Shown here: piece after piece, positions 1 through 5,215 of the stretch
How positions within the stretch are numbered: the first letter of the stretch is position 1
How the letters are laid out: the number at the start of each line of letters is the position of its first letter
Assembly (NCBI GenBank): GCA_038230695.1
Contig: JBBRMT010000289.1
Location: forward strand, 1 to 5,215
Length of the DNA stretch: 5,215 nucleotides
Source: QHBQ01 sp038230695
GTDB lineage: Bacteria; Chloroflexota; Chloroflexia; QHBQ01
Reading direction: 5' to 3'
The notes under the pieces: model-generated
Databases searched by the model: none
Told to the model about the DNA's origin: nothing
Seen by the model: the letters and a program-made list of their open reading frames with translations, nothing else
Made by a program: the position numbers and the translations under genes

Positions 1-93
1 CTTGATTTGCTACTACCGTCGTTAATCCCGCTCCGTCGTATCGTTCGTTCAGCCCATCAGCGCGGTTTGTACGCGAGAGAGTGTTGTTGCAGC

Positions 94-1044
94 ATGGAAA
101 ATACTAGCATCGAGGGCTTCCTCGCCTTCCTCGCCCAGCAGAAGGGGTTCACCGTCAACACTATGGCGGCCTATCGCAACGACCTGGGCCAGTTTGCCAG
201 CTTCCTCAAGCCTGACCAAACTCCTGACTGGACCAGGGTGAAGACCGCCGATATAACCTCCTTCATCGCCCACCTCCGCAGCCATCCCTATGCCACCTCT
301 ACCGTTGCCCGCAAGGTGGCGGCGGTCAAGTCGTTCTTCCACTACCTGAACACTCAGGGGCTGGTCAAGGGCGACCCCACTAGCCGCTTGGAGTCGCCGC
401 ACGTCAACAAGTATCTGCCCAAAGCGATGTCCACCACCGAGGTGAGCGACCTGATGGCCCAGCCGCTCAAGCAGCACAGCCATGAAGCTCTGCGCGATCG
501 GGCGATGCTGCAACTGCTATACGCCACCGGCCTGCGGGTCAGCGAACTGGTTGCCCTCGACCTCGGCGATGTTGACCTCAGCGCCGCACCGGATGGTCAG
601 GTGCGTTGCGCGGGCAAGGGTGGGCGCACCCGCCTGGTGCCGTTGGCAGGCAGCGGCGCGAAGGAAGCATTGGCCGAATACATTCTGCATGGTCGCCCCC
701 TATTGACCAACGACCGCACTCAGCAGGCGCTATTCCTCAACCATCGTGGGCAGCGGCTCACCCGCCAGGGCTTCTGGCTGATCCTCAAAGCCTATGCCAG
801 TTCGGCGGGTATCGCCAATATCACCCCACACACCCTGCGTCACTCGTTTGCCACCCACAACCTGCGTAACGGTATGGCCCTGCGCGACGTGCAGCAGTTG
901 CTCGGCCACGCCAGCATCAGCACCACTCAGGTCTACGTCCACCTCAACAGCAACGGCGCGAACGGCAACAGCAGGCATGACGGCCAGCGCGATGCAATAG
1001 CCGCCGCTGCCCTCAGCGAAGTGGAGGAGAGCCGCGTTGCCTAG
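94..1044 (+). CDS. xerC: XerC/XerD-type tyrosine recombinase
   Basis: This is a site-specific tyrosine recombinase of 316 residues. XerC/XerD enzymes resolve chromosome dimers at dif sites, and relatives integrate mobile DNA. The N-terminal SAM-like core-binding domain (about residues 5-90) has the typical IEGFLAFLAQQKGF...TMAAYRNDL pattern. The C-terminal catalytic domain (about 110-285) shows the full active site: Arg148 (ATGLRVSEL), Lys175 (GKGGRTR), His246 and Arg249 (HTLRHSFATH), His272 (LLGHASISTT) and nucleophile Tyr281 (QVYVHLN). Spacing matches E. coli XerC (298 residues). The first ATG, at 94, was chosen because it places the core-binding domain right at the N-terminus; the frame is open upstream to a TTG at 7, but those 29 residues look non-homologous. 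The Shine-Dalgarno is weak (GAGAGA, 75-80). A tail of 35 residues follows Tyr281, slightly long. XerC versus XerD versus a phage-like integrase cannot be settled here; no dif-like site was recognised. Bases 1-93 hold no other gene that I can see. Confidence 0.9.
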   Translation: MENTSIEGFLAFLAQQKGFTVNTMAAYRNDLGQFASFLKPDQTPDWTRVKTADITSFIAHLRSHPYATSTVARKVAAVKSFFHYLNTQGLVKGDPTSRLESPHVNKYLPKAMSTTEVSDLMAQPLKQHSHEALRDRAMLQLLYATGLRVSELVALDLGDVDLSAAPDGQVRCAGKGGRTRLVPLAGSGAKEALAEYILHGRPLLTNDRTQQALFLNHRGQRLTRQGFWLILKAYASSAGIANITPHTLRHSFATHNLRNGMALRDVQQLLGHASISTTQVYVHLNSNGANGNSRHDGQRDAIAAAALSEVEESRVA

Positions 1045-1057
1045 AACGAGCTTAAAT

Positions 1058-1186
1058 GGCGAACAACGGTTCGCCCCTACGCACGGAAAACCGCTTTTAA
1101 TATTAAAGCCGCAGTTAACAGGCGAACAGCGTAGCTTACGATTGGCAAAGTGGTTAGGCGACATGGCGTATGCGATTCGCCCCTAC
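1058..1186. repeat. intergenic repeat cluster with hairpin (GGCGAAC / TTCGCCCCTAC)
   Basis: A perfect hairpin, GGCGAAC (1058-1064), loop AACG, GTTCGCC (1069-1075), lies 13 bases after the recombinase stop. It has no T-run after it, so it is not a standard intrinsic terminator. The 11-mer TTCGCCCCTAC at 1070-1080 recurs exactly at 1176-1186. GGCGAAC recurs at 1121-1127, and GGCGA (1157-1161) can pair with TCGCC (1177-1181), giving a second, looser copy of the same arrangement. Between them is a perfect 12-base AT palindrome, TTTAATATTAAA (1096-1107). This looks like two copies of a dispersed noncoding repeat element, perhaps with a role in RNA 3'-end folding. That role is inference. Confidence 0.6.
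1115..1142 (+). promoter_or_regulatory. possible sigma-70-like promoter for der
   Basis: TTAACA (1115-1120) and TACGAT (1137-1142) are separated by 16 bases and match the -35 and -10 consensus at 5/6 and 4/6 positions. They lie about 150 bases upstream of the der start, inside the repeat cluster. Matches of this quality occur by chance, so this is only a candidate. Confidence 0.2.
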
Positions 1187-1241
1187 ATCAATCCGATCCA
1201 TTTGCACTATCTGAGGCTGTAATATTAAGACACTTGATCAG

Positions 1242-1265
1242 CACTCAGCACCCAACACTCAGCAC
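1242..1265. repeat. 10-bp direct repeat CACTCAGCAC
   Basis: CACTCAGCAC occurs exactly at 1242-1251 and again at 1256-1265, 14 bases apart start to start, within a C/A-rich tract of CAGCACTCAGCACCCAACACT type. It sits in the leader just before the der ribosome binding site. It may be a microsatellite-like remnant or a regulatory element; the sequence alone does not decide. Confidence 0.6.
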
Positions 1266-1276
1266 ATTTACGAAAC

Positions 1277-1293
1277 AGAGGACAATTATCGTG
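1277..1293 (+). promoter_or_regulatory. ribosome binding site and GTG start of der
   Basis: AGAGGA (1277-1282) is followed by 8 bases and then GTG at 1291. This fixes the der start: the encoded protein begins M-A-K-P-I-V-A-I-V-G, just as Der proteins normally do. The in-frame ATG at 1150 would add 47 residues encoded by the intergenic repeats. Confidence 0.8.
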
Positions 1294-2673
1294 GCTAAAC
1301 CTATCGTCGCTATCGTGGGGCGGCCCAATGTCGGCAAATCAACCTTCTTCAACCGCTTGATCGGCGAGTCGCTCGCCATCGTCGAGGATATACCGGGGAC
1401 AACCCGTGACCGTCTCTACGGCAGCACCGATTGGGGCGGGGTTGACTTCACCGTGGTAGACACTGCCGGGCTTGAGCCAGAGGCGGGGGCTGACCCTAGC
1501 GCCAGCACCAAAGATGCGCTAACTGACGAGCAGCGCCAGCAGATGCTCGACGAGATCACCCGCCGCACCCGCGAACAGGCGGCCACCGCCATCGAAGAGG
1601 CCGACGTGATCCTTTTCATGGTGGACGCAAAGGCGGGCCTGACCAGCACCGACCAGGAACTGGCCGACATCCTGCGCCGCTCGGAAAAGCCGGTCATCGT
1701 GGTGGCGAACAAGGCCGATAACCAGGAGCGGCAGCAGAACGCGGTGGAGTTCTATCAGCTTGCCCTCGGCGACCCCATTGCCATCAGCGCGTTCCACGGT
1801 ATCAACACCGGCGATTTGCTCGACCTGGTGGTAGAGCATCTGCCGAAGGAAGAGAGCGAGGAAGAGGAGGAAGGCACGCGCATCGCCATTGTGGGGCGAC
1901 CCAACGTGGGTAAGAGCCGCCTGCTCAACGCCATAACCGGCCAGGAGCGGGTGGTGGTCAGCGACATCCCCGGCACCACCCGCGATGCGATTGACACGGT
2001 GTTGGAGTGGAACGACCAGAAGGTGACGCTGATTGATACCGCTGGTATCCGCCGCCGTGGGCGCATCGAACAGGGCATTGAGAAGTACAGCGTAATTCGC
2101 ACGGTGCGAGCAATCAACCGCGCCGATGTGGTGCTGCTGGTGATTGATGCGGATGAGGGGCTTACCGCCCAGGACCAGCATATCGCCGGTTACATCCTTG
2201 AGGCGAACAAGAGCATGGTGCTGGTGATCAACAAGTGGGATCTGGTGGAGAAGGATAGCGACACGATGAAGGAGTACACCGCCGACTTGCAGCAGCAGCT
2301 AAACTTTATCTCCTACGTGCCGATGGTGTTTATCTCCGCCAAGTTTGGTCAGCGTGTAATCAAGGTGCTGCCGATCGCTATGGCGGTGGCCGCCGAGCGG
2401 CGCAAGCGCATCTCCACCGGCCAGCTAAACAAGCTGCTCAAGGACGCAGTGGCCGAGCATCAGCCGCCCAGCAAGCCGGGCCACTGGCTCAAGTTCTACT
2501 ACGCGACCCAGGCGGATGTCAGCCCCCCCACCTTTGTATTCTTCGTCAACGATGCCGAGGCCGTCCACTTCAGTTATCGCCGCTATCTGGAGAACCGCAT
2601 CCGCGAGGTGTTCGGCTTCGACGGCACCCCGCTGAAGATGGTGTTCAGAAATAGGGAGCAGGATGATAAATAG
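1291..2673 (+). CDS. der: ribosome assembly GTPase Der (EngA)
   Basis: Der is an essential GTPase with two tandem G domains that acts in the cytoplasm on maturation of the 50S ribosomal subunit. The 460-residue protein has domain 1 with GRPNVGKS (10-17), PGTTRD (35-40), DTAG (57-60), NKAD (140-143) and SAF (166-168). Domain 2 has GRPNVGKS (202-209), PGTTRD (227-232), DTAGIRRRGRI (249-259), NKWD (314-317) and SAKFGQRV (349-356). A KH-like RNA-contacting domain follows (about 370-455, ending GTPLKMVFRN). Length is within the family range. Two details stand out: roughly 20 extra residues after the first DTAG (about 63-95, GADPSASTKDALTDE...), and an acidic linker EESEEEEEGTR (187-197) between the G domains. 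All nucleotide-binding motifs are intact, so the protein should be functional. It has its own leader and Shine-Dalgarno and is codirectional with the recombinase upstream. Confidence 0.97.
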   Translation: MAKPIVAIVGRPNVGKSTFFNRLIGESLAIVEDIPGTTRDRLYGSTDWGGVDFTVVDTAGLEPEAGADPSASTKDALTDEQRQQMLDEITRRTREQAATAIEEADVILFMVDAKAGLTSTDQELADILRRSEKPVIVVANKADNQERQQNAVEFYQLALGDPIAISAFHGINTGDLLDLVVEHLPKEESEEEEEGTRIAIVGRPNVGKSRLLNAITGQERVVVSDIPGTTRDAIDTVLEWNDQKVTLIDTAGIRRRGRIEQGIEKYSVIRTVRAINRADVVLLVIDADEGLTAQDQHIAGYILEANKSMVLVINKWDLVEKDSDTMKEYTADLQQQLNFISYVPMVFISAKFGQRVIKVLPIAMAVAAERRKRISTGQLNKLLKDAVAEHQPPSKPGHWLKFYYATQADVSPPTFVFFVNDAEAVHFSYRRYLENRIREVFGFDGTPLKMVFRNREQDDK

Positions 2674-2726
2674 ATACTACGAGCGCGTACTGCGGGGCGC
2701 TACCAAATGGCAAGGAGTGTTGAGTA

Positions 2727-3200
2727 ATGGCTACGGATACACTGCCAAACATACAATTGATTAACGTCGGGCTAGAAGCCGCCGAACATAACCTGGTCAG
2801 GTTTCAAGGTGCGCTGAAGGCAGTCAACCTCGTGTCTAGGATCTGCCAGATTTACCTTTCTGAGACCGAATACATTACTTGCCTCTTCGATGAGGAAATG
2901 GTGTCACTGATTAGGTTCGCACTCGATCAGCAGGTAAAGGCAGTTGGCGAGGTGATACAGCTTGAGCGCAACGGCAAGGGCTTCCTCGTCACCGAGGTGA
3001 GACTACAAGAGCTTGAACCGCTGCCAAGTCTACAACCTGCATCGTCGTTGCTTCAGACGTTGCTTGCTGAGGCCCAGGCCGACCCGCATGATGGACAGGA
3101 CGCTGGCGGTTGGGCCGACCGCGATGACATTAATAGCCTTGATGATATAGTCAACTACGCTCGCCAACTACGGGGCAAGCCACCGATCAGCCAAAGGTAA
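2727..3200 (+). CDS. putative non-classical antitoxin partner of PIN toxin
   Basis: This 157-residue protein is not one I can assign to a named family. It starts at ATG 2727 after a good Shine-Dalgarno, AAGGAG (2712-2717, 9-base spacing). Residues 24-95 look like a small beta-barrel: alternating hydrophobic strands around VRFQGALKAVNLVSRICQIY, a CLFDEE motif (52-57), a short helix, then VKAVGEVIQL and FLVTEVRLQEL. Residues 97-127 are a low-complexity linker. The acidic-to-basic tail (131-157), with DDINSLDDIVNYARQLRGK, resembles the C-terminal toxin-binding tails of VapB-type antitoxins. I see no AbrB, ribbon-helix-helix or helix-turn-helix DNA-binding motif. The stop lies 3 bases before the PIN gene start, the usual antitoxin-toxin order and coupling. 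The antitoxin role is therefore inferred from position and tail, not from homology. The gene is lower in GC than der (hand count 43% at 2821-2880 against 68% at 1921-1980), suggesting transfer. A weak 5-bp inverted repeat (AGCGC 2682-2686, GCGCT 2697-2701) lies upstream. Confidence 0.55.
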   Translation: MATDTLPNIQLINVGLEAAEHNLVRFQGALKAVNLVSRICQIYLSETEYITCLFDEEMVSLIRFALDQQVKAVGEVIQLERNGKGFLVTEVRLQELEPLPSLQPASSLLQTLLAEAQADPHDGQDAGGWADRDDINSLDDIVNYARQLRGKPPISQR

Positions 3201-3206
3201 ACTTTG
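3193..3206 (+). promoter_or_regulatory. ribosome binding site and TTG start of the PIN gene
   Basis: AAAGG (3193-3197) lies in the last codons of the upstream gene, 6 bases before TTG at 3204. TTG is the only start that gives the standard PIN N-terminus (M-L-V-L-D-T-N). The 3-base gap to the upstream TAA implies translational coupling of the pair. Confidence 0.7.
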
Positions 3207-3755
3207 CTAGTCTTGGACACCAATGTAATAGTTGGCGTGCTGCGACAATATCCTAACGCCGTCAAGTGGCACACGTCAATTGCTAACGAGCTGCTCGTCG
3301 TTCCAGGCTTCGTTGTAATGGAGCTTGTGGTAGGTTGTAGGAACAAACGAGAGCTAAGTGAGCTGAACGCCTTGGTCAAGACGTACCGTGTCTATTGGCC
3401 TGACGGGAAGGAGGTTAGCAAGGCGCTGGATTACCTTGCCAGCTACAATCGGGTGAGTGGCCTCGGTGTCGTAGATGCGCTAATCGCTGCCTGTGCCATT
3501 GCACTCCGCGCCCCTCTATGTACCTTCGATAACGACTTCAAAGCTGTTCCTAGACTTAAGATCATCGCTCCCTACACATGGCCGTCAAGGTTAGACCTCA
3601 ATCTGTCACTAGCAAAGGAGGATTATTCATGGCCCAGAACAACCCCCAGTCCAGCATGGATAGCGCCCTCGATAGCCTTGCTGTTGGTCTCGCCAGCGCC
3701 GGGCCAGCCGCGAGACCTATCGGTGGTAGCGGCATCCATGACTACGTTGGCGTAG
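3204..3755 (+). CDS. PIN-domain ribonuclease, VapC-type toxin, with aberrant extended C-terminus
   Basis: PIN-domain toxins of the VapC group are Mg2+-dependent ribonucleases that cut tRNA or rRNA and stop translation until held by an antitoxin. The acidic active site is complete: Asp5 (VLDTNVIV), Glu40 (FVVMELVVGC), Asp91 (GVVDALIAACA) and Asp109/Asp111 (CTFDNDF). The domain ends where VapC proteins usually end, at VPRLKIIAPY (Tyr124, base 3575). However, the frame carries no stop there and continues for 59 more residues to TAG at 3753, giving 183 residues against the usual 125-140. From 3629 onward this tail is encoded over the next gene in another frame (127-base overlap) and has the Pro/Ala/Ser-rich look of an out-of-frame translation. 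A TAG in the +1 frame at 3592-3594 would end a 129-residue protein, so a 1-base insertion or a sequencing error near 3576-3591 is a likely explanation. Translation probably couples to the gene upstream. Confidence 0.85.
   Translation: MLVLDTNVIVGVLRQYPNAVKWHTSIANELLVVPGFVVMELVVGCRNKRELSELNALVKTYRVYWPDGKEVSKALDYLASYNRVSGLGVVDALIAACAIALRAPLCTFDNDFKAVPRLKIIAPYTWPSRLDLNLSLAKEDYSWPRTTPSPAWIAPSIALLLVSPAPGQPRDLSVVAASMTTLA
3614..3631 (+). promoter_or_regulatory. strong Shine-Dalgarno and ATG start of the membrane protein gene
   Basis: AAAGGAGG (3614-3621) is a near-perfect anti-16S match, 7 bases before ATG 3629. It decides the start against the in-frame ATG at 3578, which lacks a ribosome binding site. 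The site lies inside the PIN reading frame, so ribosomes translating the PIN tail would pass over it. Confidence 0.85.
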
Positions 3756-4285
3756 CTGGTGGGGTCAACAGAGGCGGCGACAACCTCGGCTTCAATACGC
3801 CAACCAGCGACACCCTGGCTCCCGCCGCCACTACCCAGGATGTCCTCGATGCCGCCACCGCCCAGACTGAGCTGCTCAAAAACTATTACGCCGATGTCCT
3901 CAACCAGTCGCGCAGCAGTTTCACCGCCGCGCTGGTGTGCGCCATCGCCGGATTTATCGTCTTCCTCGTCGGCCTGTATCTGCTCTACAGCAATACCAAC
4001 AGCAGCAGCCTGATCACGGTGGGAACGGTCAGCACGGTCGGTGGCATCATCATCCAGGTCATCTCTGGCCTGTTTTTTTACCTGTATGCCCGCACCACCA
4101 CCCAACTGAGCAGCTTCCACATCCGCCTGCTGCGGGTGCAACGCTTCCTGCTGGCGAACAAGATTTGCGACTCGATCGCCGATGCCGCCGCTCGTGACGG
4201 CAGCCGCGCCAAGCTGGTGGACGAAATCGCCACCGCCAGCGCCGATATCGGTGTGGCGGATGCGCCGCTGCCTACGGGTAAGTAA
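3629..4285 (+). CDS. two-helix membrane protein resembling the TRADD-N-associated transmembrane domain
   Basis: The protein has 218 residues. Residues 1-65 are Gly/Ala/Ser-rich and probably disordered (GGSGIHDYVGVAGGVNRGG). Residues 70-97 form an amphipathic helix (QDVLDAATAQTELLKNYYAD). Two membrane helices follow, about 99-120 (FTAALVCAIAGFIVFLVGL) and 128-153 (LITVGTVSTVGGIIIQVIS), joined by a short Asn/Ser loop. That suggests a helical hairpin with both ends on the same side. After the second helix comes FFYLYARTTTQLSSFHIR and RVQRFLLANKIC (to about 180), then a soluble tail. From memory this pattern matches the 'cyanobacterial TRADD-N-associated two-transmembrane domain' (CyanoTRADDas_TM), described by Aravind's group in predicted bacterial apoptosis/immunity proteins. 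No TRADD-N, Death-like, NTPase or protease domain is fused here, so it is a standalone version of unknown job. GC is host-like (68% at 4201-4260), unlike the toxin pair before it. Confidence 0.75.
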   Translation: MAQNNPQSSMDSALDSLAVGLASAGPAARPIGGSGIHDYVGVAGGVNRGGDNLGFNTPTSDTLAPAATTQDVLDAATAQTELLKNYYADVLNQSRSSFTAALVCAIAGFIVFLVGLYLLYSNTNSSSLITVGTVSTVGGIIIQVISGLFFYLYARTTTQLSSFHIRLLRVQRFLLANKICDSIADAAARDGSRAKLVDEIATASADIGVADAPLPTGK

Positions 4286-4317
4286 GCATTATATACACCT
4301 GCCCGCGCTTAATGCCA

Positions 4318-5215
4318 TTAGGCCACACCGATTGCCTGCCTTACCCAATTCGGCACCCGCGCTGGGCGCTGCGTGTTTATATTCACCCACACCAGCGATC
4401 CGGGCGACTCTACCAGCAAAGTATCATCGCGGTAGAATTGGTGACGGTAGAACAGCGCAGCGGCGCTTACTCGCTCGATAGTGGTACGTAGGGTGATGAT
4501 GTCGTCGAGGTAGGCGGGCTGGCGATAGTCTACTGAAAACTGCGACATATACATCCCCAGCCCTTCCTGCTTCAGCCGTGCATTGACAATGCCCAGAGCG
4601 TGGTTGAGTTCGGTGGCGTTGCGTTCGCCCCAGGGCAGGTAGCGTTCCCAGCTAAGGTTGTAAATGTCGGTATCCAGCACGCTGACACGGAAGCTAATCT
4701 CGTGATATGGCCTACCCTGCTCGTCGCGGCCAAACACGCCGCCCAGCGGCTTGAGGGGCGTAGGCGGCGTGGCCGGATGGTCGCTGCCCAAGCCGATCGC
4801 CTGCCGCGCCCAATCGGGGATGTAGATGGGCCGCCCCTCGCCTGCGCTTATCCACACCAGCGTACCTTTCGCCTCGACCAGCAGCGTATCGTCGCGGTAG
4901 AAGCGATGCAGAAACTGCTCCGACGAATTGCCAACCGTTTCGATGCTGCTGTGTATCCAGATCACGTCATCGAGGAAAGCGGGCTGAAGGTAGCGCGTTT
5001 CGATGCCCCGCAGCAGGCTATTCACCCCAGCTTGCTGCCTGCGCTCGTTGGTGATGCCCAGCGCAACGTGCAACTCGGTGGCGTTGCGTTCGCACCAGGG
5101 CATATACCGTTCCCAACTGAGGTTGAATACATCGGTATCCAACACGGTTACGCGAAACGCCAGTTCATGATAGGGATGGCCGCGCTCATCCCAACCCAGC
5201 ACGCCACCCAACAAA
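4318..5215 (-). CDS. double hot-dog acyl-CoA thioesterase (5' end beyond window)
   Basis: The gene reads leftward from the window edge to a TAA at 4320-4318; about 298 codons are visible and the frame is still open at 5215, so the N-terminus is missing or just outside. Both halves are hot-dog folds of the 4-hydroxybenzoyl-CoA thioesterase (4HBT/YbgC) type, which hydrolyse acyl-CoA or acyl-ACP thioesters. The signature is FRVTVLDTDVFNLSWERYMPW (visible residues 20-40) in the first and FRVSVLDTDIYNLSWERYLPW (175-195) in the second. Each keeps the Asp of the DTD motif, corresponding by alignment to the catalytic Asp of Pseudomonas 4HBT. Later shared motifs are YLQPAFLDD / YRQPAYLDD and FYRDDTLLVE in both. 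A Pro-rich linker (about 144-156) joins them. Single-domain relatives are about 130-150 residues and oligomerise; this gene appears to encode an intramolecular pair. The natural substrate is unknown. It is convergent with the membrane protein gene, with a 32-base gap. Confidence 0.85.
   Translation of the reverse strand, partial: LLGGVLGWDERGHPYHELAFRVTVLDTDVFNLSWERYMPWCERNATELHVALGITNERRQQAGVNSLLRGIETRYLQPAFLDDVIWIHSSIETVGNSSEQFLHRFYRDDTLLVEAKGTLVWISAGEGRPIYIPDWARQAIGLGSDHPATPPTPLKPLGGVFGRDEQGRPYHEISFRVSVLDTDIYNLSWERYLPWGERNATELNHALGIVNARLKQEGLGMYMSQFSVDYRQPAYLDDIITLRTTIERVSAAALFYRHQFYRDDTLLVESPGSLVWVNINTQRPARVPNWVRQAIGVA
4321..5211 (-). repeat. internal tandem duplication in the thioesterase gene
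   Basis: The stretch 4786-5211 (first hot-dog) and 4321-4746 (second) encode the same domain of about 142 residues. By hand alignment about 79 of 142 residues are identical (near 56%). At DNA level the similarity is also visible: 4606-4680 and 5071-5145 agree at about 61 of 75 bases, including an unbroken 18-base run starting TCGGTGGCGTTG. Gene duplication followed by fusion is the simple explanation. Confidence 0.85.

Noticed and set aside
7..93. N-terminal extension of the recombinase from TTG at 7.
   Set aside because: The 29 added residues (Arg/Cys-rich) do not resemble a Xer N-terminus, and no ribosome binding site precedes the TTG. The ATG at 94 matches the family.
1150..1290. N-terminal extension of Der from ATG 1150.
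   Set aside because: The extra 47 residues would be encoded by the intergenic repeats. Der begins at the GTG at 1291, which has a good Shine-Dalgarno.
1045..1290. dif site or CRISPR array beside the recombinase.
   Set aside because: I found no 28-base dif-like pair of 11-mers around a 6-base centre. The repeats are too few and irregular for CRISPR.
2663..2764. Small frame ATG 2663 to TAA 2764 (33 codons) bridging the der end and the antitoxin-like gene.
   Set aside because: It overlaps both genes, its GGGAG is only 4 bases from the ATG, and the peptide shows no recognisable pattern. The AAGGAG at 2712 serves ATG 2727 instead.
3609..3640. Programmed -1 frameshift at the internal Shine-Dalgarno that would fuse the PIN nuclease to the membrane protein.
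   Set aside because: A -1 shift would indeed enter the membrane protein frame, and SD-like sequences can stimulate shifting, but no slippery heptamer is visible after AAAGGAGG. Ordinary initiation at ATG 3629 explains the site.
3623..4141. Long antisense frame opposite the membrane protein gene (172 codons).
   Set aside because: It is a shadow of GC-rich codon bias on the opposite strand. Its product is His/Asp/Gly-rich without motifs, while the plus-strand frame has clear membrane helices and a strong ribosome binding site.
4286..4315. Inverted repeat GCATTA (4286-4291) / TAATGC (4310-4315) as a bidirectional terminator between convergent genes.
   Set aside because: The stem is only 6 AT-leaning pairs with an 18-base loop and no T-run on either side. 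The location is apt, but the structure is too weak to call.

Overview
The window reads as a GC-rich bacterial chromosome segment. The best guess is Chloroflexota, perhaps a Chloroflexia/Roseiflexus-type lineage. That guess is an inference. It rests on the style of the XerC-like and Der proteins, on a dispersed-looking GGCGAA/TTCGCCCCTAC intergenic repeat, and on a membrane protein family I associate with Cyanobacteria and Chloroflexota. No rRNA or other marker is present to prove it.

Layout from left to right: 94-1044 (+) is a complete XerC/XerD-type tyrosine recombinase. A 246-base intergenic stretch (1045-1290) carries a hairpin, repeated GGCGAAC/TTCGCCCCTAC motifs, an AT-rich palindrome and a 10-bp direct repeat. 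It leads into der (engA; 1291-2673, GTG start), a double-GTPase ribosome assembly factor. Both are core-genome genes.

Next comes an accessory patch of lower GC. At 2727-3200 is a small uncharacterised protein that looks like a non-classical antitoxin. Three bases later a PIN-domain ribonuclease of VapC type begins (3204-3755, TTG start). The PIN frame shows no stop where the domain ends. It runs about 50 codons further and overlaps the next gene by 127 bases. That next gene (3629-4285), with a near-ideal Shine-Dalgarno sequence, encodes a two-helix membrane protein resembling the TRADD-N-associated transmembrane family of bacterial conflict systems. It returns to host-like GC.

Converging on these genes from the right edge is an incomplete minus-strand gene (4318 to the window end) for a double hot-dog acyl-CoA thioesterase. 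Its two halves are clearly a tandem duplication.

The most interesting part is 2674-4285: a probable toxin-antitoxin pair with an atypical antitoxin, an abnormal overlapping PIN C-terminus, and an adjacent membrane protein from a family linked to bacterial immunity. Composition suggests the toxin-antitoxin pair arrived separately from the membrane gene, so a single three-gene system is possible but not shown.
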